Source of the DNA: Lantana camara
Taxonomy: Eukaryota > Streptophyta > Magnoliopsida > Lamiales > Verbenaceae
DNA: 64,000 nucleotides
Direction of reading: 5' to 3'
NCBI GenBank assembly: GCA_037501455.1
Contig: CM074856.1
Span: forward strand, 23,271,001-23,335,000
This document shows, piece after piece, positions 34,757 through 47,700 of this stretch; position 1 is the first letter of the stretch; each line of letters begins with the position of its first letter. A program made the position numbers and the translations under genes. Under the pieces are notes generated by a model. The model did no database searches, was not told where the DNA came from, and was given only the letters and a program-made list of their open reading frames with translations.

Positions 34757-35438
34757 CTTGTTGGAAAACACGAATCAGAAAGAAGCGGAATTTAAAAATT
34801 TTTTCCAACAAAAGGATCTTGGACTCGCAATCGTGTAACCAAATTCGTAGAGATAGCAAACTTACTTTTCTTTTATTCTTTCTTGAAGCGTTTCAAGCCA
34901 CCCAAGAACGCTCTTCTCGCGGCTTGACAACCCGTCCCTCGAAAGTCTCTTTCTACTTCAGAATCCATTGTCGGGATAGCAATCCACACCAACCTAGATT
35001 CAATTCATGTTAGAGATGTTCTTAACAATATAACATAAAGAAAGAAACATGAAACGAGAAAAGCAGGATTGAAACTCCCTTCGAAAACCAGTTTTGCGAA
35101 AGTAGAAAACTGCCAGTCACAAAACCCTCGTGAAAAAATTCATCCTTCAGGATATGGACGAACGGTTTTCGCCATCTTCTTTGGTTCGATTTTTTCATTC
35201 GCTTCACGTCGGGTTCAGAATCGTTTCATCATCCCTTCTGATCGTTTTGCTTAATCTCCACTTTTGGTAAAGCTCGAATCTTCAAAACTTCTAACTTGAA
35301 GTCTCTAGAGATAGTCCACCAACTTGGCTACAATCTAACTAGTAAGGATGCTAGTTCTCTAGTTAGTGTTTAGGCTTAACCTAGGGTTTCGTTTATCTTG
35401 GAGAAAGGATGGTGTTCAACACATGAACCAAAAGAACT

Positions 35439-35467
35439 TTTATTAGCTCATGCTCCCCTATATATAG
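35439..35467 (-). promoter_or_regulatory. LTR3 TATA box and poly(A) signal
   Basis: CTATATATAG at 35467-35458 and AATAAA at 35444-35439, as in LTR1. Confidence 0.65.
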
Positions 35468-35797
35468 GCAAAGGGGAGGGACGCCGAACCTAGTCCTTGT
35501 TGGGCAAGGATTTGGTCCCTCTCTCTCCTATTTACTTGATCATCAAGTATTTTCCAACTTTGACTTTGAATTCTAATTCAAATCAACTTTCAAGAGAGCT
35601 AAAAATATCCAAACTATTTTTGGATAATTTTATACTTTATTTATTTAAAATAAATAACTTATTTTATCTAATTAATTAATTCATAATTAATTAACTAGAT
35701 TATTTTCTCCAAAATAAGACTTTCTTTTTAATTCAAAATTAAACCAAAGTCTATTAAATAATTAACAAATTAATTATTTAATATATTATTAAACAAT

Positions 35798-35866
35798 CAC
35801 GTGTGGCACACGTGTCACAATGACACTTGTCCAGTCACGTGACCCACACGTGTGGTTTCAAACGTG
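35798..35866 (-). promoter_or_regulatory. LTR3 CACGTG cluster (four intact boxes)
   Basis: Four of five boxes remain; the last is AACGTG. Confidence 0.75.
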
Positions 35867-37019
35867 TGGAACCCTCTAGGCTTGATTAACTCGTTTAATC
35901 ATTTTAAAGCCTCAACTCATGTAACCAAGTTGTTGTGTGTGACCCTCTAGGTTCTCAATTCAATTAGCAATGACCCTAATTAATTAATTCACTAATTAAT
36001 TAATCAGTCCACAGATTAAACGACCATAGTCTAGCAACAGGTGTTTAACCCCTAGCTGAATTGGAATATTCGGATTCGACAGAACCTTTAAGTCATTGAT
36101 TCATGTGAGATACAATCCTCCTACTTACTATCTCTCAACCAAGATCTAGGGCAAGGGAATAATCAGAACCCTAATAATCCGGTCTTAAAGCTAAGTGCAT
36201 TTCATATCCATTTGATCTCAATCCAAGAAACCCTTTTCTTGATGTCTTGATCTACTGCCTTGGCCAAGGACTCCATATGGCATATGAATGACTTACACAA
36301 TAAGAGATCACCTTGCATATGCAAGTGTAGGTCCTTTCTTGATTCTCATTCACTTTCATGAATCACTTGTGCAGCCCCAGCATAAGCCTTGAATCAGTTG
36401 TCTAAGGCGACACCCTTTAAAGCTTATACCAAAGACTACAGAGTTAATTCATAAAGTGACAAGGAACCTCAAGTCTAAGGATCAATTAATCACATCAATG
36501 ACTCGTGAGATATTTCCTAATCTAGAAGTTTCCATTTCCTGAAATAGAAACTTCCTTTCCCATTTAGGAATGTTCTCACACGGGGCACCTCAGTGAACTT
36601 ACTTATTAAAGTAAGCACCCTCATGTATCACGCACGTATCAACTATACACTTTGCACCTCCATGAAACAAGGTGGTCCTTCTTAAGGGCGTGATCCCACA
36701 AGCAAGCCTTAGAGGAGTCAGGTTGACACTCCCACTGTCTGTAGGACTCATCGGCTTGGAGTATTTTACTAATCATGACTTATGTGATATAGGGCTCATT
36801 TCATGAACCATTTCACCTAAATGGTAGAGTCCTAAAGTCATCAGGATTAGGGGAGTTCTCATACATGCACACATAATGGAAACACTCAAAACACGTATTG
36901 GCATATAAAGAAGTGTTTGCCTATGATCAATCGTATATTATTCAAAGATTGTCTGTGATACAAGAAAAGTCCCAAAGCAGATTACGTCGAATCGGCTTTC
37001 TAGGGCACTATTCCTAACA

Positions 37020-37030
37020 ATCTCCCACTT
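37020..37030 (-). promoter_or_regulatory. Polypurine tract, unit 3
   Basis: AAGTGGGAGAT on the minus strand, directly before LTR3's U3 start. Confidence 0.85.
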
Positions 37031-40000
37031 GCCCGTAAAAGCCATTTAGGTACTCTAAGTCCCATCTTCTCAAGATGCACTTAGAGACCCTATTGACTTT
37101 GGGCGTTTCCAAAGTGGATCTGCTATATTCTCTGCTGATGTGACCCTATTGTTTACACATCTCTTAGGAAACACTTTTTCCTTATAAAGTGATTCGTAAT
37201 CACGTGTTCAGTCTCTTGGTGAGGTCTTGGTTCTCTTACTTGAGCAACCATCCTTTTTATCATACAATATGATCAAGGAGTTGTTTTCATGCTAGGAACT
37301 TCATCTAACAAGTTAGATGGAGTTTCTTACCCAAACACTTAACTTAGTATTATATAATACGACTAAGTTCTCAACTACGATAGTTGAGTTTTGCAATGTC
37401 CGTCCTTGGAACCCCTTTCCAACACATTGCATTACCATTCTGGTAGAAGTTGTATCCTTTCAATGATTTCATAATCATCTATGTTTGATGAACGGTTACA
37501 TCAAATATCCTTCTAACAGTAAGATCTTTTGGGCTCTGTAAACTAACACACATCCTCATTTCTTCTCAAGTACTCTGAGGACATCCTTTACAGAGATCTA
37601 ATGACCTTCTCTGAGGTCATATTAGATTCGGCCTACTACGCTTAGTGTTGCGCCATATCTAATTTAGTACATAACTTTTCATACATTATGCACCCTTTCA
37701 CTTAAAGGGATTTTGGACATTCTAACTTTCTCAAAGTTATCTTAGGACACATACTCTTCAAAAGAGATGTTCCATTGTCCATACTAACCTCCTTTTAGTA
37801 CCGTGGTTATGTACTCATTTTGTGATAATCCTTTTATTCTCTTAGATCTATCTTCTATAGATCTGAATGTCGAGAATATAGGATAATCACTAAGATCTTT
37901 CATGTCAAATTGTTTCTTAAACAAGAATTGGTAACTTTCACGTCGTCCTTGACATTCCTAATGAGAAGGATGTCGTTTTCTAAAGAACCAAAAATTGACT
38001 CTTACATCACTAACTTTCCTATGTACACTTTGAGACTTATTCGACTTCCATCTGTGTCAAACGATTTGACTATCCTATGGAATCGAATTGTCTAATCCTA
38101 GAAGCCTTTATCAATCCACAGATTGACTTTAGGGATTTGCATACCTTATGCATACTCCCACTGAATATGAGATTTATAGAAATGCCTTATTTCAGTCTCT
38201 TTCAATCTCATATTGAACAAGATAGTTCTCATATTCATTTATCATATCTCATAGTCAGAATATGAGGATATGGTAATCACAACCCAAATGGACTTTTGCA
38301 TTTCAACCGTCAAGAAGGTTGTAATGCTTTCCATTTACTCGAAGCTCTAGGAGCTTGATCCTATCAGGTGGATCAACCAAGGTCAAAACTCGATTTAAGT
38401 ATATGGAATCCATATTGGATTTCAAGGCTTGCTTACACTACTCAGATTCCAAATCTGACAGTGTCTCCTCTTCAAGTAAGTCCTTGGCTATCTAGGAACG
38501 CGTTCTAAACGCATCTTAAGAGAAGGGTTTCACACGTGTACATACTCTAAAATTTGGCTAAGTTTTATCAGATGGACTCGTTTCTTCTATATGTGGTATG
38601 GATATTTTTCCTCAAATTTCTTTGAGGTCTGCTTGCTTGCTTTTCTTCTTCTATAGGAACAATTCCTTAAGAAAGGTACATTCCTTTGGGACAAACAACC
38701 TTTGTGCAAGGGAATCGCAAAACTGATATCCAATATCATTGTATAAACTTGAACTCATTTCAAGCTTATCTCCCACTATCCTCTTCAAGTAAGAGGATTC
38801 CATTGAATTCTTGGATAAGAATAATTAGGGAATTTAGTATGCCACTTTGCATAGTGCAACTGAAGGACTGATTTTGGAAGGTACTAGATTCAAAATCTCT
38901 AACTGCATATTCTAGGAGTTTATTCCTAGAATGATTATAAGTCAGTAAAGCTTGCTATGGAATGGACCATATCCTATAAGGTTTCATTCCCTCATTCGGA
39001 AACACTAAGGTGTTCTCGAATTAGTTTACTGAGAGATAATCCTATTATCTCTAAGATGACTAAGGAATTAGTTACTAAGATATTGGCTATCTCGATCATA
39101 TCGATTTACCTATAACTTATGACTACTTCGGTTCCTAACCTCCTTTCGAAATTCTAAGAATTTCATATAAGTTTCGAATTTGTACTTTAACAAGTACATT
39201 CATTCATAATGGTTAAACTGACGATTGTATCTAGTGCTTACATTAAGCATCTTACACTCATCAGCATGGATCGAAATCCACTATAATTTTGGAACGTTCC
39301 ATGTTTCTTATAAACGGGATTCAGGAACGCTTCCCTCATGACAGGATTCACAGGAAGTCAACACTATAGGTTCATTTTCATAGAATGATCCTAAGGTGTC
39401 TGACTTGCTAATCCTTTTATATCTCAACGTTCCAAAGTAATTCGAAGCTTTGTCATCTTACTTTTGTTATCTCGTTGTATGTTCAGAACATTAGTGCCTT
39501 GAGTCTTTGCACAACGGATTATGCAGAATTGACTCAAGACTAGTGAATTCTATTCCTAGTAGAACTACTAAACGAGGTAACATTTCAAAGTACTCATACT
39601 CTTTGCAGTTCCCTTTCAAAGTCCTTATTTGCTACCATAGAAGCAAACGTCCTATTTGATCTCTAGTGTCTTTTGGGCGCACCCCTTACATGCTCCTCCA
39701 TTGGGCTCTTAAGGGTTTCTTCTTCTTTAGGCCTTCAAGCCTTTAACTTAGTGAGTTTAGAAGAAGAATTAACCATCACAACCTTTTATTCCTTCTTAAG
39801 GATACTCTCAACCATTATCAACTAAATGATTAACTATGCTGTATTAGCATCATTCTAGTTGAGCATAAAGGGTTTGAATGATGGTGGAAGCAATGTAAGC
39901 AATCAGTGCATTGAGAACTCTTTTCTCGGTTGATGATTGAGACCATAAGATCTTTAGACCTTGTTCGTGTGCACTTGTTTTCTCATTTGGAATATTGAAT

Positions 40001-40457
40001 AATTCCATAATGTTATACATTGTAACATTTTATGAGGTGGTTCAATTGCTCTTAAGTGGTTTGGAGAAATCCATTCACCTCAGGTTGCTTCTCTTTTGGC
40101 CCGGGTCGAATTTTCAAATAAATGAAAATCTCGCCTTATAGAGAATAATTTCTCTTTTCGGATTCTAAAACGAATTTTAGGGTCCGAAGCCAATTAGAGT
40201 TAGTTAGGACTTAGTCAACTCTTTTGACTTAAGGATGGATACGAATGGGTTTGCATTTCATATTGTAGAGAATCACAGAACTACAACCTAAATGCTAAGC
40301 AAAGAACTAGGTGAGCATGCTGAATAATAACGATTTACATAAGATAAGGTCTTTAATCTAATGTAGCTCCCACTGTTTTTTCAAAGATCTATAATTCCCA
40401 AAGATCTAAGAGGAACACGTTTCCCAACGGGTACTAAGATCCTAAGCATTTTACTTT

Positions 40458-40784
40458 GAACCCACGACTCACGGACATTCTAAGTAAAATCCTAGGTAGG
40501 TACAACTTACCAATTCTAACACCTTTAGAACTCTTAGTAATTATTTTTTGCATCACCCATCTTTCAATATGGACCCACGACTCGTGCGACATCCATATTT
40601 ACTTAGGCGTTAAGCTAGACCCATCAATCATAAGATCATGATCAAAACTTAGTTCGAACGACCCACGACTCGCGGACATCGCCCTTGCCAAAATTAACCA
40701 CGAAATATTGATCATTTAAAATGATCAATTAGGTAACTAAGAACTAATAAGCTCCACTAGCTATCCCACGACTCACGGACAATA
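40458..40784 (-). repeat. Leader motif cluster, unit 3
   Basis: Same four motifs and spacing as in unit 1. Confidence 0.8.
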
Positions 40785-41918
40785 ACTAGCTTTACTTACT
40801 AAACTTAAAACCTATTGATGGAATGCTAGGAATTTAATTCAAAATTTGCATCTCGAATTAAATACCTATTATTCGAAATGAGCTTAATATTTAATGGGAA
40901 TTTTCGAATCAACCGAAGAGTTGTTCGGTTCGACCTCACCAACATATATGTTATCCAATTTAATTAGTCTTGATTAATGCAAATACAACTTAAATGCATT
41001 TCAAACAAGCACATAAACAGATAACATGTCCTAGCATGATACTAACATGTAATGATCATGGGTTCTACCTATCTTATGCGTGATATGTGGGAGCCACTCC
41101 ACAATCACAAGTTCTAACATACATGCCACATAAACAGTTTAAATCACATAAGGGAAAGCGGTAACAAAATACGAGCCCTATCTCTATTACATTTAACAAT
41201 TGAGATTCTCTTCCCTAACATTTTGAGGGGTCTTCACTTATGGCCTCCTTGTTACTTGAATGTGGTCCATCTTACTCCATGGGTGCATTGTCTCCAAAAT
41301 GAAAATAAAACCTCACCACCTATCTCTACTCTCAAATTACAATAAAAAGAAAAAGACATAAAGTAATAAGGCTCAATCTTCATATTGGCCTTAGACAATT
41401 ACACGGGGCATACCCCGGCCTCAAAAACAGTAATATGGAAAGCCACATAATAAATTACATAACAGTACGAACATAAGTGAGGCTCCAACCTCAATTGAAA
41501 AACGCAACTATAGGGCTCCAACCCCAATTTAAACCATCCATGTGCATAAATTAAAACCATACATAAGTCTAAACCCATGATCACCTAACATGCTTTTGCG
41601 AGAATTTAAATTTAGCCAATAAATTAAAATTCCCGTTTCAAGTCCTAATGACTTAAAACACGACTTGATGCGAGTCTTATTTATAAAAGTTTTCAATATA
41701 TCCCAAGTTAACAAAACAAATAAAATTCCAATTAATTTCTGAAAATTAATAATTTTATCAAGATGTATTTTCCCAAAATATAAACCGTTTCAATTTCTCA
41801 AAAATCCCAATTTTAAGCTTTATTCAAAAATTAAAAATAAATATTCAAAAATAAAAATTTTTAAAATTAAAATAAAAATTGGGACTGGATTGCACGAAAC
41901 ACGAAAATCACGGACTAC

Positions 41919-42229
41919 GAAAACGGGGCCCTTGCACGAGACGGGCTGCTCGTCGCGCGCGCACGCGACAGGCGCACACTGCGCGCGGCCAAGGCCGCGT
42001 GAGTGCGTGCGCTCCTGCGCGCAGCCCTTCTCGGCAAGGATGGCGGGCGACAGCGGGCGGCCTGGGCGAGCTATCCCGCACGCCTTGCAGGATTCTCGCC
42101 CAGCCTGGGCGAGACGACGGGCGGCCTCTCCCGGCAGCCCTGGGCGGGCCCGCCCGCACGCTTGCGGGAGGGCGGTGGCGGTGATGCCTGCGCGCCTAGG
42201 ACAGGCGGGTGGTGCGCGCGCGTGTTCGT
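41919..42229 (-). other. GC-rich leader block, unit 3, with 20-bp deletion
   Basis: Counterpart of 26383-26713. A 20-bp stretch is missing near 42008, between GCGCGCT-like short repeats, which suggests slippage. Confidence 0.8.
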
Positions 42230-42488
42230 AATCCAGGCTTTCGGTTTCGTGTTTTCGTTCAAAAGCAAAACCAATCCAAGAAATCCAAAAACAGTTTATA
42301 CAGTTTCAAATCTAAAATTGTTTTCAAAAATTAAATTTTGCAAAAACCAATTTTCAGAAACTTTCAGGAAAAAATACAGTTTCGTAATTCAGGCTTTCTA
42401 AAACAATTACAAATACTCAATCGCATCAAGCCTAAGAATTTCTACCAAATTCAGAATAATTGAGACGAATCAGAAACACGATTAACGA

Positions 42489-42504
42489 GGTGGCTCTGAT
42501 ACCA
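42489..42504 (-). promoter_or_regulatory. Primer binding site (tRNA-iMet), unit 3
   Basis: TGGTATCAGAGCCACC on the minus strand, two bases inside LTR4. Confidence 0.95.
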
Positions 42505-43186
42505 CTTGTTGGAAAACACGAATCAGAAAGAAGCGGAATTTAAAAATTTTTTCCAACAAAAGGATCTTGGACTCGCAATCGTGTAACCAAATTCGTAGAG
42601 ATAGCAAACTTACTTTTCTTTTATTCTTTCTTGAAGCGTTTCAAGCCACCCAAGAACGCTCTTCTCGCGGCTTGACAACCCGTCCCTCGAAAGTCTCTTT
42701 CTACTTCAGAATCCATTGTCGGGATAGCAATCCACACCAACCTAGATTCAATTCATGTTAGAGATGTTCTTAACAATATAACATAAAGAAAGAAACATGA
42801 AACGAGAAAAGCAGGATTGAAACTCCCTTCGAAAACCAGTTTTGCGAAAGTAGAAAACTGCCAGTCACAAAACCCTCTTGAAAAAATTCATCCTTCAGGA
42901 TATGGACGAACGGTTTTCGCCATCTTCTTTGGTTCGATTTTTTCATTCGCTTCACGTCGGGTTCAGAATCGTTTCATCATCCCTTCTGATCGTTTTGCTT
43001 AATCTCCACTTTTGGTAAAGCTCGAATCTTCAAAACTTCTAACTTGAAGTCTCTAGAGATAGTCCACCAACTTGGCTACAATCTAACTAGTAAGGATGCT
43101 AGTTCTCTAGTTAGTGTTTAGGCTTAACCTAGGGTTTCGTTTATCTTGGAGAAAGGATGGTGTTCAACACATGAACCAAAAGAACT

Positions 43187-43215
43187 TTTATTAGCTCATG
43201 CTCCCCTATATATAG
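43187..43215 (-). promoter_or_regulatory. LTR4 TATA box and poly(A) signal
   Basis: CTATATATAG at 43215-43206 and AATAAA at 43192-43187. In the element's sense this LTR would drive the most upstream transcript of the array. Confidence 0.65.
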
Positions 43216-43545
43216 GCAAAGGGGAGGGACGCCGAACCTAGTCCTTGTTGGGCAAGGATTTGGTCCCTCTCTCTCCTATTTACTTGATCATCAAGTATTT
43301 TCCAACTTTGACTTTGAATTCTAATTCAAATCAACTTTCAAGAGAGCTAAAAATATCCAAACTATTTTTGGATAATTTTATACTTTATTTATTTAAAATA
43401 AATAACTTATTTTATCTAATTAATTAATTCATAATTAATTAACTAGATTATTTTCTCCAAAATAAGACTTTCTTTTTAATTCAAAATTAAACCAAAGTCT
43501 ATTAAATAATTAACAAATTAATTATTTAATATATTATTAAACAAT

Positions 43546-43614
43546 CACGTGTGGCACACGTGTCACAATGACACTTGTCCAGTCACGTGACCCACACGTG
43601 TGGTTTCACACGTG
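43546..43614 (-). promoter_or_regulatory. LTR4 cluster of five CACGTG boxes
   Basis: All five boxes are present at the LTR1 spacing. Confidence 0.75.
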
Positions 43615-44767
43615 TGGAACCCTCTAGGCTTGATTAACTCGTTTAATCATTTTAAAGCCTCAACTCATGTAACCAAGTTGTTGTGTGTGACCCTCTAGGT
43701 TCTCAATTCAATTAGCAATGACCCTAATTAATTAATTCACTAATTAATTAATCAGTCCACAGATTAAACGACCATAGTCTAGCAACAGGTGTTTAACCCC
43801 TAGCTGAATTGGAATATTCGGATTCGACAGAACCTTTAAGTCATTGATTCATGTGAGATACAATCCTCCTACTTACTATCTCTCAACCAAGATCTAGGGC
43901 AAGGGAATAATCAGAACCCTAATAATCCGGTCTTAAAGCTAAGTGCATTTCATATCCATTTGATCTCAATCCAAGAAACCCTTTTCTTGATGTCTTGATC
44001 TACTGCCTTGGCCAAGGACTCCATATGGCATATGAATGACTTACACAATAAGAGATCACCTTGCATATGCAAGTGTAGGTCCTTTCTTGATTCTCATTCA
44101 CTTTCATGAATCACTTGTGCAGCCCCAGCATAAGCCTTGAATCAGTTGTCTAAGGCGACACCCTTTAAAGCTTATACCAAAGACTACAGAGTTAATTCAT
44201 AAAGTGACAAGGAACCTCAAGTCTAAGGATCAATTAATCACATCAATGACTCGTGAGATATTTCCTAATCTAGAAGTTTCCATTTCCTGAAATAGAAACT
44301 TCCTTTCCCATTTAGGAATGTTCTCACACGGGGCACCTCAGTGAACTTACTTATTAAAGTAAGCACCCTCATGTATCACGCACGTATCAACTATACACTT
44401 TGCACCTCCATGAAACAAGGTGGTCCTTCTTAAGGGCGTGATCCCACAAGCAAGCCTTAGAGGAGTCAGGTTGACACTCCCACTGTCTGTAGGACTCATC
44501 GGCTTGGAGTATTTTACTAATCATGACTTATGTGATATAGGGCTCATTTCATGAACCATTTCACCTAAATGGTAGAGTCCTAAAGTCATCAGGATTAGGG
44601 GAGTTCTCATACATGCACACATAATGGAAACACTCAAAACACGTATTGGCATATAAAGAAGTGTTTGCCTATGATCAATCGTATATTATTCAAAGATTGT
44701 CTGTGATACAAGAAAAGTCCCAAAGCAGATTACGTCGAATCGGCTTTCTAGGGCACTATTCCTAACA

Positions 44768-47700
44768 CTACTAGCATAGATACCTAATCCCGAATATCGA
44801 CATACATAATCCAACATAATAAACAACATAAATATCATCAATATCTAGTAACAACCAAATACTATCTTACTAACCCCACACGGGTTGAAGTCTAAATAGA
44901 ACATAAACATAATCTGCAAATGTGAAACATAAATACATAAAATAAGTAGAGTATGCGACAAATGCATCCTAACACCTACTAGACTGACAAGTGTGACTCA
45001 GAAGACTCACTTCCGCCTAGCTCAAGCCAAAATAACCTGCAACTAAAAGATAAAATGAGGTGTCAGTCAACTGACTGAGTGAGGGGGGCTAACGCACACC
45101 CACAATATATATATAGAGCACAGCACATATCATAAGGGTGGACTCATGAACCGGGATTAGGGTTTTGCACGCTAAAACAGTTGAAATACCCAAAATAGTA
45201 TAAGTTTGGAAAACCATTTAGAGAAGCCTATCCCGTTTCACAAATCCCATATATTCATAACATATACCCGGCGAGTACGGGCTTCCAACCTTTACTCCTC
45301 ATAACTGAACAGAACATAAAGCAGAATCAATCCATCCTCTACTCCAATGATGGAAGAGCCACGCGTTGGCCCTAACCATCAATAACATACATACAAACCC
45401 TCAAGGGGTAGCGAACCCACAAGAGTCCTCCCCGGCTGTACACCGAAGGCTCAAGATATCACGCCTCCCTCATCGCCCTAAGGTCGCGCAATGATGTCTC
45501 AAATGGAACTAGCACAGTGGCTTATCCGACGGCCCTATGCCGTGCCGGTCTCCACTCGTACCAGCTCCTGGATCCACATAACATAACATACATACATATG
45601 CCAATATTTCATGGCAACTCGCTACAGAATCATAATATATTAGAGTTTTCCAAAATAGCTTACATATGCCTTAATACTTAATTTTTCTTCAAAACCAAGG
45701 ATGGTCCACAAGGTCATAATCATATCATATCCAACACATATCTAATCATACCTATATATAACCGCATGCAAGGATTGAAATCATCATTTTAAGGCCATAG
45801 GTCGCTTAACTATACAAAATCCTAAACCTCACCTCGTGAAAGTAGAGTCTGAGAGTGTGAAGGGCCAAACACTCTAAACCTCGGGCCCACCGGCACCACC
45901 AAACTCTGTGACAAGACATACATAAGCCCAGACTTAGACTCTATATATGAACCAAACAAGACGCACGGTGTTGCTCAACATGATCGTGGTTATGCATAAG
46001 TGTTCATGTTGTGCTTGGATAAGGTGTCGTGGTCATTGAAGGCATATCAATGCTCAATAAGGTCATATTTACAAGCAACCATCACGTAATTCCATATCCA
46101 AAGATGCACAATCAATTTAGGAAGTCAATGTATTCACAAAATGCATATTAAATCATCCAATGTCACAGGGTTCAATTATAATATTAGAATTAAGCATCAA
46201 GTTCATGTCGAGTTATAAAGTGCATAAGTAAGAGCAACTTGATCGTATAAACATACAAAGTTGTTGTGCGTAGATGGCATGCTTGATACAAATAAAGAGT
46301 ACATTTAATTCACTTAAGATCATACTTTACAACTTCACAACATGTTTGGTACACAAGCTCAAATCACATTCGTAGTTTCATAAATATTACACTTACATCC
46401 CCTAAGTTATTTATAAAAGTTTAGAATTATTACACATACATCCCCTTAGTTGATTACTAAGCATAATTGTTCGTTTAAAGTGTTTATATAGTTATTCCAC
46501 TAGGAATTAATTACTTACAAACATGACAATTATCAATTTATCGTAATTCATAATATATCATTTTCAAGTAGTAAGAGTAAATCAAGATATTACAATTCTA
46601 ACTCCTATCATGCATAAAGTCTCAAGTTGTTCAAGCATCCTTCATGTATCTAAATTTAATATTGGAAACACAATTTACAACAAACATAACATTGAGAACG
46701 TCTCAAATTCATATAGAGAAATCACAACATGTTCGTTCTTCTAAAATATCATTCAAGTTCATTTAGTCACATAAAAGATTAGTTTCTAGATATTACACTA
46801 ACACCCCTTCGTACTTAACAAATAGCGTAAATTCATCACATCGGGATTCAAATTGTAAATCGAAACATTCATACATATCACAATCCATTCAACACATATT
46901 TTCATATACGATTAGAATACATCTCGATCAACAAACCAACAATAACCAATTTATTTGCACTTAAAACAATTCATTCAAATAATCACAATTACGCAAAATA
47001 ATTCGTAATAAATAGATCGAGTGTCCGATTAACGAACGGAAGGTGGCGTTGAACTCACCACAACGAGACGAACATTCTGACCAAACGCCGCCTGAACGCC
47101 ACCATTGTAGCTGCCGGAATTTGGCCGGACCGCCGCAGGGCCCCCGCCGAAGGTCGCCGGAAAAATCCCGAAAAATCATTCCTGAATGAAGTCTTCGTGC
47201 CCGTTCCGAATCCTCACTCAATTTCTGGAAATTCCAAGCCGATTGTCGTAGATCTGAAATCTAAGAGCACGAAAACCCTAAATCTTCAAACTCAAATTAC
47301 TTCCAAACCGGTGAACCAAAATACGATCCGAAAGAGGTGTTGTCTTACCCATGACGAGCTCTTCGAAAGCCGTAAGGTAGCTTTCCGGAAAAATCCTCGG
47401 AGCTAGTGCCGCCGTTGCACCGCCACTTTGCCGCCACCGATCCGCCACCAAACCACCGAATCTGGAGTCGCCTGATGACAGGTCACTAGTTCTCGTCATT
47501 CCGAACAACTTTCGTGAAGAGCCCGAGACCAAAAGATGGCCGGAAAAGGCCCCCGTTGGCCGCCGAAGTTTCTGCCGCTGCTGCTACAGTAACTCGCGCC
47601 GCCGCCACGAGCTTTGGGCGGCGCGTGCGGCGTCGTCTCTGCTCCGATGTCCGCGCCACCAACGTCAAACGAAGCGCCTGGAAGTCTACTTTATGGTTCA

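Larger units (their letters stand above)
29252..34758 (-). mobile_element. Array internal region 2, degenerate gag-pol
   Basis: It is 5507 bp and nearly identical to region 1. It shares variants with region 3 that region 1 lacks, such as CCCGTTTC at about 33866 (CCCATTTC in region 1) and GTCGTTTT at about 30206. No intact frame is present. Confidence 0.85.
34759..37019 (-). repeat. Array LTR3 (2261 bp)
   Basis: Same ends and length as the other LTRs. One private change destroys the fifth CACGTG box (AACGTG near 35861). Confidence 0.95.
37020..42506 (-). mobile_element. Array internal region 3, degenerate gag-pol
   Basis: It is 5487 bp, 20 bp shorter than its sisters because of a deletion in the GC-rich leader block near 42008. 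It carries about ten private substitutions noticed by eye (for example near 37646, 37786, 38185, 38480, 38641, 38887, 40982). No intact frame is present. Confidence 0.85.
19223..44767 (-). mobile_element. Tandem copia array: 4 LTRs, 3 internal regions
   Basis: This head-to-tail array runs LTR1-int1-LTR2-int2-LTR3-int3-LTR4 on the minus strand. LTR starts are spaced 7768, 7768 and 7748 bp. Each LTR runs TGTTGG...CCTAACA. Each internal region has a polypurine tract at its left end and a tRNA-Met primer site at its right end, as one complete element should. The outer flanks are CAACT (19218-19222) and CTACT (44768-44772). Inverted LTR X keeps the unoccupied sequence, which on the minus strand reads GTTCAACTAGCATAG. 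So the array sits between a single 5-bp duplication with one mismatch, implying one insertion followed by expansion. Coding content is degenerate in all units. Confidence 0.95.
42507..44767 (-). repeat. Array LTR4 (2261 bp), outermost 5' LTR
   Basis: It ends CCTAACA at 44767 and is followed directly by LTR Y sequence (CTACTAGCATAG), with no polypurine tract. This marks the array's right boundary. Confidence 0.95.
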
